Positions 1 through 4,527 of a stretch of 6,324 bases of DNA are shown here, one piece after another. Position numbers and translations under genes: made by a program. The stretch spans positions 1 to 6,324 of the forward strand of contig CAAEQF010000167.1 in the NCBI GenBank assembly GCA_900758075.1. The letters are read 5' to 3'. The notes under the pieces are model-generated. The model did not search any database. It saw only the letters and a list, made by a program, of their open reading frames with translations, and was not told the DNA's origin. This DNA comes from Coriobacteriia bacterium (GTDB lineage: Bacteria > Actinomycetota > Coriobacteriia > Coriobacteriales > QAMH01). Each line of letters opens with the position of its first letter. Within the stretch, counting starts at the first letter, position 1.

Positions 1-1670
1 ACCTAGGCGGTATCCCGCTGCGCGCCTCCGAGCGCGGCGAGGGCGATCCGCTCGTCTTCGGCGGTGGGCCATGCGCGTTCAACCCCGAGCCGTACGCGCC
101 GTTCTTCGACGCCATCTTCATCGGCGAGGGCGAGCGCGCCGACGTCGAGGTGGCGCTCCTGCACCGCGAGCTCAAGGCCGCTGGCGCCACGCGTGCCGAG
201 GTGTTGCGCGCGCTTTCCGAGGTGAGGGGGCTCTACGTTCCCTCGCTGTACGAGGCGCGGCGCATCGAGCTTTCCGACGGGTTGTTCTACGAGGTGGCGC
301 GCCCGCTCGACGAGTCGGTGCCCAAGACAGTCGAGAAGCTCGTCATCCAGGATTTCGACGCGGCCAAGGCACTACCCGAGCCCATCGTGCCCTACAACGA
401 GCTCGTCCACGACCGTCTCGCCATCGAGGTGCTGCGCGGGTGCAACCGCGGATGCCGCTTCTGCCAGGCGGGCATGATCTACCGTCCCGTGCGCGAGCGC
501 AACGCGGACACGATCGTCGCCGCCGTCGCCCAGGGGCTTGCCTGCACCGGTTACGACGAGGTGTCGCTCACGTCGCTTTCGTCGACGGACCACTCCACCA
601 TCGTCGAGCAGCTGCGCCGGCTCAACCGCAGTTTCCACGGGACGGGCAAGAGCGTGAGCCTGCCCAGCCAGCGCGTGGACGCGTTTGGCGTGGAGCTTGC
701 GCGCCTGATCGCTGGCGAGAAGAAGGGCGGTCTGACGCTCGCCCCCGAGGCGGGGACGCAGCACCTGCGCGACGTCATAAACAAAGGCGTGAGCGAAGAG
801 GATCTCTTCAACGCCGTGACCAGCGCGTTCGAGGCCGGTTGGGGCTCGCTCAAGCTCTACTTCATGATCGGGCTTCCCGGTGAGACGGACGAAGACGTCG
901 CGGGCATCGGGGATTTGTGTAAGCGTGTGCTGTGGGCAGCGCGCGACGCGGTGCCCGAGGAGCAGCGCGCCAAGACGCACGTGCAGATGCGCGTGTCGGT
1001 GGCGCTGTTTGTCCCCAAGGCGGTGACGCCGTTCCAGTGGGATGGGCAAATCGGACTTACCCAGATCAAGCATCGCATCGAGGTGCTCAAGGCGAGCTTC
1101 CCCGAAAGCGAGCTGCGCAAGAAGAACATCAGGCTGGCCTGGCACGACTCGGCCACCTCGTACGTCGAGGCGGTGCTCGCACGCGGCGGGCGCGAGTGCG
1201 CGCCGCTCATCGAGCAGGCGTGGCGCAACGGCGCTCGCTTCGATGCGTGGAGCGACCAGTTCTCGTGGGAGGCATGGGAGCAGGCAGGCGAGCAGGCCGG
1301 CGTGCCGATTCTTGCAAGCGCGATGCGCGAGTATGCCGAGGACGCGCCGCTGCCATGGGACCACATCTCGAGCGGCGTGCGCAAGGCGTACCTGCTGCGT
1401 GAGCGCCACAAGGCCCAGCAGGCCATGACGACGCCGGACTGCACGTTTGGCAAGTGCTCGGTCTGCGGAGTGTGCCAGGATCTGCTCGTCTGCAACTGCA
1501 CCGAAGGCCCGCGCGTGGCATCCCCGTCCGAGCAAGGGCGCATGGATGCGGCGAGCGGCACGATTCCGGCGCTGACGGCTGCGTCGATTGCCAAGCTCAG
1601 GCAGGCCCGCGCACGCAAGGCCGAACAGGCCGATGCGGCAGGCGAGGGCGAGGTGAGGGTCCATGGCTAA
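1..1670 (+). CDS. B12-binding-type radical SAM protein, TIGR03960 family (5' partial)
   Basis: The reading frame is already open at base 3 and ends at TAA 1668-1670, giving 555 visible residues. I infer about 100-120 N-terminal residues lie outside the window. Visible residues 1-45 look like the end of a cobalamin-binding-type domain: GGGP near residue 20, then NPEP and GEGE (41-44). The radical SAM core has the CxxxCxxC motif (C147, C151, C154; codons at 441, 453, 462), which should hold the [4Fe-4S] cluster that cleaves S-adenosylmethionine. APEAGT (247-252) and GLPGE (290-294) are further core motifs. The C-terminus has a second cysteine cluster, C480, C485, C488, C491, C497 and C499, probably another metal site. 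A methionine codon at 150 is internal and not the start. The gene overlaps the next by 8 bp, fitting the known co-occurrence of TIGR03960 and TIGR03936. The substrate and reaction are unknown. Family assignment is confident; function is not. Confidence 0.9.
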   Translation, partial: LGGIPLRASERGEGDPLVFGGGPCAFNPEPYAPFFDAIFIGEGERADVEVALLHRELKAAGATRAEVLRALSEVRGLYVPSLYEARRIELSDGLFYEVARPLDESVPKTVEKLVIQDFDAAKALPEPIVPYNELVHDRLAIEVLRGCNRGCRFCQAGMIYRPVRERNADTIVAAVAQGLACTGYDEVSLTSLSSTDHSTIVEQLRRLNRSFHGTGKSVSLPSQRVDAFGVELARLIAGEKKGGLTLAPEAGTQHLRDVINKGVSEEDLFNAVTSAFEAGWGSLKLYFMIGLPGETDEDVAGIGDLCKRVLWAARDAVPEEQRAKTHVQMRVSVALFVPKAVTPFQWDGQIGLTQIKHRIEVLKASFPESELRKKNIRLAWHDSATSYVEAVLARGGRECAPLIEQAWRNGARFDAWSDQFSWEAWEQAGEQAGVPILASAMREYAEDAPLPWDHISSGVRKAYLLRERHKAQQAMTTPDCTFGKCSVCGVCQDLLVCNCTEGPRVASPSEQGRMDAASGTIPALTAASIAKLRQARARKAEQADAAGEGEVRVHG

Positions 1671-2328
1671 GAACTTCCTGCTTGTCATCGAGTATGCCGA
1701 GCGCGACAGGCTTGCGTATCTTTCGCACCTGGAGACGGTCGAGGCGATGCGTCGCGTCGTGCGGCGTGCGCAGCTGCCGTTTGCGGTCTCGCAGGGGTTC
1801 AGCCCCCACATGGAGACGACGTTCGGGCCGGCGCTGCCAGTTGGCGCGGGCGGAGACGGCGAGTACTTTGGCGTCTACCTGGAAGACTACGTCGCTCCCG
1901 AGACGGCGCTCGAGCGCCTGCAGAAGATGGCTCCGACAAACCTCATGCCGCTTTCGGTCAGGTACGTAGACGTGCATGCCGACGCGCTCGACGTGTACTA
2001 CAACACGAGCACGTGGCGCGCGGAGTTCGCCGGTGGGCCCTCCGTGCTCGAGGAAGCGTTCGCACGGCTGTGCGAAGTCGGTTTCATCGAGACCGTCAAG
2101 GTGAAGAAGGGCAAGACCAAGGTAAAGCGCGTCGAGTTCGCCACGCGCCTCGTGGGGCCGCCTGCGTTCGCGGAGGGCGAGGGCGGGAAAGTCGTCATGG
2201 TGTTTACGACCCGTCAAGACAACGAGGGCGCGCTTCGTCCGGACAAGTTCATCGACGCGGCACTCGACGGAATCGAGGCAGCTCCGCAGCTGATCGCCCT
2301 GACCCGTACCCGCCTCTCCCATACCTGA
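1663..2328 (+). CDS. TIGR03936/DUF2344 radical SAM-linked protein
   Basis: This 221-residue protein begins at ATG 1663, inside the end of the radical SAM gene (8-bp overlap). AGGTGA at 1651-1656 is a good ribosome binding site 6 nt upstream, so the two genes are probably translationally coupled. The N-terminal half carries the family signature: YLSHLE (19-24, where SHLD is usual), LPFAVSQGFSPHM (38-50), then PALPVG (56-61) and EY (67-68). The C-terminal part has a lysine-rich stretch, VKVKKGKTKVKR (145-156), that could contact nucleic acid; this is only an inference. No signal peptide or membrane segment is visible, so it should be cytoplasmic. The family is found beside, or fused to, TIGR03960 radical SAM proteins and often near ribonuclease E/G and rplU-rpmA. 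Its biochemical role is not known to me; a substrate-presenting or RNA-related partner role is speculation. No clear terminator follows it, so transcription may continue into rplU. Confidence 0.88.
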   Translation: MAKNFLLVIEYAERDRLAYLSHLETVEAMRRVVRRAQLPFAVSQGFSPHMETTFGPALPVGAGGDGEYFGVYLEDYVAPETALERLQKMAPTNLMPLSVRYVDVHADALDVYYNTSTWRAEFAGGPSVLEEAFARLCEVGFIETVKVKKGKTKVKRVEFATRLVGPPAFAEGEGGKVVMVFTTRQDNEGALRPDKFIDAALDGIEAAPQLIALTRTRLSHT

Positions 2329-2385
2329 CAACGTGACGCTTCGTCATGCGGTGGGCGGGGAACCGAATTCTCGGGCGATTTACCC

Positions 2386-2414
2386 TTGAACGAGCGCGAT
2401 AATCCTTGTAGACT
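2386..2414 (+). promoter_or_regulatory. Sigma70-type promoter of rplU-rpmA
   Basis: TTGAAC at 2386-2391 (-35) and TAGACT at 2409-2414 (-10) are separated by exactly 17 bp. They match the consensus at five and four of six positions. Transcription would start near 2420-2422, leaving a leader of about 120 nt before the L21 start codon. The site lies in the 215-bp gap after the DUF2344 gene, as expected for a separately expressed ribosomal protein unit. It was found by inspection only. Confidence 0.62.
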
Positions 2415-2420
2415 ATCGAT

Positions 2421-2543
2421 GTTTGTCTCTTGACTAGAGGTGCCTGTTTCCCTGCGCCTTGGTTGGGGCTTTACATATACCGATTTATTTTGCGTCTGAA
2501 TAACAGCCAGGCGCGCAAGAATGGAATCGAAAGGCAACGAGAA
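2421..2543 (+). promoter_or_regulatory. Structured 5' leader of rplU (candidate autoregulatory RNA)
   Basis: This untranslated stretch can fold. GCGCC (2454-2458) pairs with GGCGC (2510-2514), and TGG (2460-2462) pairs with CCA (2507-2509), leaving U2459 as a single bulge. Inside that loop TTATT (2485-2489) pairs with AATAA (2499-2503). GCCTT (2456-2460) could instead pair with AAGGC (2531-2535), which contains the weak ribosome binding site of rplU, so the two folds exclude each other. L21 leader RNAs are known from Firmicutes, but I do not recognise this as that family. Function as an L21-responsive element is an inference from position and pairing alone. Confidence 0.35.
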
Positions 2544-2559
2544 ATGTACGCAATTGTGA
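2521..2559 (+). CDS. Possible 12-codon upstream ORF overlapping the rplU start
   Basis: ATG 2521 opens a 12-codon frame (MESKGNEKCTQL) that ends at TGA 2557-2559, overlapping the L21 start at 2544 in a different frame. A weak AGG at 2509-2511 lies 9 nt upstream, within the proposed leader stem. It could couple or compete with rplU translation. It may equally be chance: the peptide is very short, has no recognisable similarity, and rplU has its own start. Confidence 0.15.
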   Translation: MESKGNEKCTQL

Positions 2560-3083
2560 AAACCGGTGGCAAGCAGTACACCGTTAAGCCGGGCGACGTG
2601 CTCGACGTCGAGAAGATCGAGGGCGAGGCTGGCGACAGGGTCGACCTGCAGGTCCTCCTCCTCAACGATGGCAACAAGGTTGTTGCCGACGCAGCCGAAG
2701 CCGCCAAGGTCAAGGTCACGGCAGAGATCATCGACCAGCACAAGGGCAAGAAGCAGCTGGTCTTCAAGTTCAAGAAGCGCAAGGGCTACAAGCGCACCAA
2801 GGGTCATCGTCAGCAGCTCACCAAGATTGCAATCGTCGATGTCAACGGCGTGACTGCCGAGGCTCCCAAGCCCCAGGCCCCGAAGGCCGAGCAGGCTCCC
2901 AAGGCTGAGCCGAAGGCTGCCGAGCCCAAGGCGGAAAAGCCTGCCGCTCAGGCAGAGGCTCCTGCAAAGGACCTCTCCAAGATGACCGTTGCACAGCTCA
3001 AAGATCTCGCCGCCGAGAAGGGCATCAAGGTTCCTTCCGGTGCTCGCAAGGCAGAGATTGTCGAACTCATCCAGAACGCGTAG
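2544..3083 (+). CDS. rplU: 50S ribosomal protein L21 with C-terminal SAP/Rho_N-like extension
   Basis: ATG 2544 begins MYAIVKTGGKQY, the typical L21 N-terminus. A longer frame from TTG 2430 exists, but its extra residues are not L21-like. The protein has 179 residues, against about 100-105 for ordinary L21. Residues 1-103 are the ribosomal core, with the conserved basic region KKRKGYKRTKGHRQ (77-90) that contacts 23S rRNA. Residues 104-142 are a low-complexity A/K/P/E linker with repeated APKAE-type units, likely disordered. Residues 143-179 (starting DLSKMTVAQLKDLAAEKGI) resemble the short helical SAP or Rho N-terminal type fold that often binds nucleic acid. The ribosome binding site is weak (AAGG 2531-2534, 9 nt spacer). 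The stop is a tandem TAGTAG. rpmA follows 21 nt later, giving the standard rplU-rpmA pair. The core identity is certain; the role of the tail is inference. Confidence 0.97.
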   Translation: MYAIVKTGGKQYTVKPGDVLDVEKIEGEAGDRVDLQVLLLNDGNKVVADAAEAAKVKVTAEIIDQHKGKKQLVFKFKKRKGYKRTKGHRQQLTKIAIVDVNGVTAEAPKPQAPKAEQAPKAEPKAAEPKAEKPAAQAEAPAKDLSKMTVAQLKDLAAEKGIKVPSGARKAEIVELIQNA

Positions 3084-3104
3084 TAGAAAGGGAGGCTGGT
3101 TGAT

Positions 3105-3362
3105 ATGGCACATAAGAAAGGCCTCGGTTCTAGCCGCAACGGGCGCGACTCTCATGCACAACGACTCGGTTGCAAGCGTTTTGCTGGCCAGACCGTGAAT
3201 GCTGGCGAGATTCTTGTTCGCCAGCGTGGCACCCACTTCCACCCCGGCGAGAACGTCGGCCGTGGCAAGGACGACACCCTGTTCGCTTTGGTCCCCGGCG
3301 TTGTCAAGTACACCCGCGGCGACAAGCGCAAGGTGCATGTCGTTCCCGCTGACGCTGAGTAG
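3105..3362 (+). CDS. rpmA: 50S ribosomal protein L27
   Basis: This 85-residue protein has the usual L27 length and begins MAHKKGLGSSRNGRDS, followed by the conserved RLGCKRFAGQ, ILVRQRGTHFHPG and VGRGKDDTLFA blocks. L27 sits at the base of the central protuberance of the large subunit, and its N-terminal tail reaches the peptidyl transferase centre. There is no N-terminal extension of the kind removed by the Prp protease in Firmicutes, and no prp gene between rplU and rpmA. A strong ribosome binding site, AAAGGGAGG (3087-3095), lies 9 nt before ATG 3105. It is co-transcribed with rplU and followed 26 bp after its stop by a strong intrinsic terminator. obgE, which often follows rpmA, is not present here. 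Confidence 0.98.
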   Translation: MAHKKGLGSSRNGRDSHAQRLGCKRFAGQTVNAGEILVRQRGTHFHPGENVGRGKDDTLFALVPGVVKYTRGDKRKVHVVPADAE

Positions 3363-3388
3363 CGTTACCGCGCAGAACTTATAACGCG

Positions 3389-3420
3389 AATCCCCGTCTC
3401 TTTGAGGCGGGGATTTTTTT
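3389..3420 (+). terminator. Rho-independent terminator after rpmA
   Basis: AATCCCCG (3389-3396) pairs perfectly with CGGGGATT (3408-3415). The stem can be lengthened inward by a few pairs (TCT with AGG, including one G-U), leaving a small loop. The T run is 3414-3420. A second, weaker inverted repeat (GCGTTA 3362-3367 with TAACGC 3382-3387) lies just upstream and may assist. The element closes the rplU-rpmA unit and isolates it from the oxidoreductase operon. Confidence 0.93.
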
Positions 3421-3437
3421 ACACTCCGCGCGGGAAC

Positions 3438-3452
3438 CGTGGCACTGCCACG
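3438..3452. repeat. Perfect 7-1-7 inverted repeat upstream of the oxidoreductase operon
   Basis: CGTGGCA (3438-3444) and TGCCACG (3446-3452) are exact reverse complements around a single C. The symmetry and position, in the short gap between the rpmA terminator and the gamma-subunit start about 90 bp downstream, suggest a possible dimeric regulator site. As RNA it could form a 5-bp hairpin, but no T run follows, so it is not a terminator. No regulator is identified. Confidence 0.3.
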
Positions 3453-3525
3453 CATCCGGCGCGTTCGGGGCGCACGTGGGAGGATTTGCGAGCGCAGCGG
3501 GGTGTGCGCGGCGCGCTTCTCGCGG

Positions 3526-3531
3526 TAACAT
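3526..3531 (+). promoter_or_regulatory. Possible -10 element of the por operon, implying a near-leaderless start
   Basis: TAACAT (3526-3531) matches the -10 consensus at four of six positions and ends 10 nt before ATG 3542. If used, transcription would start at about 3538-3541, leaving almost no leader. That would agree with the lack of a Shine-Dalgarno sequence. No good -35 lies at the right distance, so this is weak. The rest of the 121-bp gap (3421-3541) shows only the inverted repeat at 3438-3452. Confidence 0.25.
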
Positions 3532-3541
3532 GTGCACCACT

Positions 3542-4219
3542 ATGAATACTTTTCGCGAAATACTTTGGTACGGCCGAGGAGGGCAAGGCGCATTCAGCGC
3601 CGCGAAGCTTCTCGGCGCCGCATATGCGCTCACTGGCGAGAACCGCTACTCGCTCGCGTTCCCGTCGTTCGGCCCCGAACGCAGGGGCGCCCCGGTCCGC
3701 GCCTACACCAAGCTCGGCAGCGTTCCCATCAACGATCGCAGCGCCGTCGCGCACCCCGACCACATCGTCTGCCTCGACGAGACGCTCCTCGCGGACCTCG
3801 GCAGCCTTTCCATCAAGGAGGGTGGCTCGCTCATCGCCGTGAACGAGGAGGTCATCGAATTCTCGCGCCAGATTCTCGGCCGCGAGATCGTGAACACGAC
3901 GCTGCTCTCTCTTCTCGCGCTCGAGCTGGGCGACCTCTCCGCCGATGACGTCGTCCGCGGAATCGAGGAGACGATGCCGCCACGTATCCAGGCAAAGAAC
4001 ATCGAGCTCGTGCGCGCCGTGTTCGGGCATGCCGACGAGCTGCAAAGTGCCGTGCACGACGCGCGCGCACCGCAGCGGCAGACGCGTCCGCACGAGAGGA
4101 ACGTCCTCATCGGCGGCGCCGAGTACATGGACATCATGACCGCCGACGTCTTCGGGGGTTCCAATGCGCCGCAGCAGGAGTACCGCCCGGCGGGCGAGGG
4201 GGAGGAAGGCCAGCAGTGA
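3542..4219 (+). CDS. porC: 2-oxoacid:ferredoxin oxidoreductase gamma subunit (PorC/PorG-like)
   Basis: From ATG 3542 the protein has 225 residues. It opens MNTFREILWYGRGGQG, where GRGGQG (11-16) is the family's phosphate-binding-type loop. FPSFGPERRGAPV (40-52) and the helix PRIQAKNIELVRAVF (147-161), which normally lies near the C-terminus, are also clear. The gamma subunit contributes to coenzyme A binding and assembly in four-subunit POR/VOR enzymes. Families usually end at about 180-195 residues; here some 60 residues continue, including RNVLIGGAEYMDIMTADVFGG (187-206, in part) and a Gly/Glu/Gln-rich end. Start choice: GTG 3476 and ATG 3530 are in frame but add non-conserved residues, and none of the three has a clear ribosome binding site. 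The first codons are AT-rich and include a TTTCGCGAAA palindrome (3551-3560). The gene is first in the operon and overlaps the delta gene by 4 bp (GTGA). Confidence 0.9.
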   Translation: MNTFREILWYGRGGQGAFSAAKLLGAAYALTGENRYSLAFPSFGPERRGAPVRAYTKLGSVPINDRSAVAHPDHIVCLDETLLADLGSLSIKEGGSLIAVNEEVIEFSRQILGREIVNTTLLSLLALELGDLSADDVVRGIEETMPPRIQAKNIELVRAVFGHADELQSAVHDARAPQRQTRPHERNVLIGGAEYMDIMTADVFGGSNAPQQEYRPAGEGEEGQQ

Positions 4220-4527
4220 AGCCGACTATTCGCGAGCAGAAGACCTTCGACTACTGCACTTGCCCGTCCGTCCCCACTTACGAGGCCGGCTATCTGGTCG
4301 GAGGCAACGGGGACTGGCGCAGCGAGCGCCCGGTCGTGACGCCCGAAGCCTGCACGGGCTGCCAGCAGTGCTACCTGTACTGTCCCGACGGCGCCATCTC
4401 GCCGCTTGATGCGCACGAGAGGAGCTCCAAGATCCAGATCGACTACGACTTCTGCAAAGGATGTGGCATCTGCGTGCGCATGTGCCACTTCGATGCACTG
4501 CATATGGAGGCTGAGCCCCGTGACTAA
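4216..4527 (+). CDS. porD: 2-oxoacid:ferredoxin oxidoreductase delta subunit, two [4Fe-4S] (PorD-like)
   Basis: This 103-residue ferredoxin-like subunit starts at GTG 4216, overlapping the gamma stop as GTGA. The purine-rich run GGGGGAGGAAGG just upstream supports that start. Two cluster motifs are visible: C46xxC49xxC52xxxC56P and C80xxC83xxC86xxxC90. They should bind two [4Fe-4S] clusters that pass electrons from the catalytic beta subunit to soluble ferredoxin. GDWRSERPVV (32-41) before the first motif is the usual PorD lead-in. Oddities are that the last cysteine is followed by His rather than the usual Pro (CHFDAL) and that an additional CTC pair (C14, C16) lies near the N-terminus. It shares 8 bp with the alpha gene. 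Identity as the delta subunit is secure from sequence and context. Confidence 0.94.
   Translation: MKPTIREQKTFDYCTCPSVPTYEAGYLVGGNGDWRSERPVVTPEACTGCQQCYLYCPDGAISPLDAHERSSKIQIDYDFCKGCGICVRMCHFDALHMEAEPRD

Noticed and set aside
71..883. Plus-strand Arg-rich frame of 270 codons overlapping the radical SAM gene
   Set aside because: It is out of frame with the motif-bearing protein and its composition (Arg/Ala/His) is an artefact of GC-rich third positions.
372..1811. Long minus-strand frame of 479 codons opposite the radical SAM gene
   Set aside because: It is antisense to a gene with clear family motifs, is Arg/Ala/His-rich low-complexity translation typical of GC-rich shadows, and crosses a gene boundary.
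2332..2348. Hairpin CGTGACG-CTT-CGTCATG just after the DUF2344 gene
   Set aside because: The stem is short with one G-U pair and is followed by a G-rich stretch rather than T's, so it is not supported as an intrinsic terminator.
2463..2491. Second possible promoter (TTGGGG, 17 bp, TATTTT) inside the rplU leader
   Set aside because: Only three of six bases match in the -35 box; the promoter at 2386-2414 is clearly better.
2430..2543. Upstream TTG start extending L21 by 38 residues
   Set aside because: The added residues are not L21-like, the segment contains the leader structure, and the conserved N-terminus begins exactly at ATG 2544.
2214..3455. Minus-strand frame of 413 codons across rplU, rpmA and the terminator
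   Set aside because: It is antisense to two certain ribosomal protein genes and runs through the promoter, leader and terminator; it has no recognisable domain.
3476..3541. Upstream in-frame starts (GTG 3476, ATG 3530) for the gamma subunit
   Set aside because: The extra residues are Ala/Arg-rich and unlike the family, whose N-terminus sits a few residues before GRGGQG; neither start has a better ribosome binding site.
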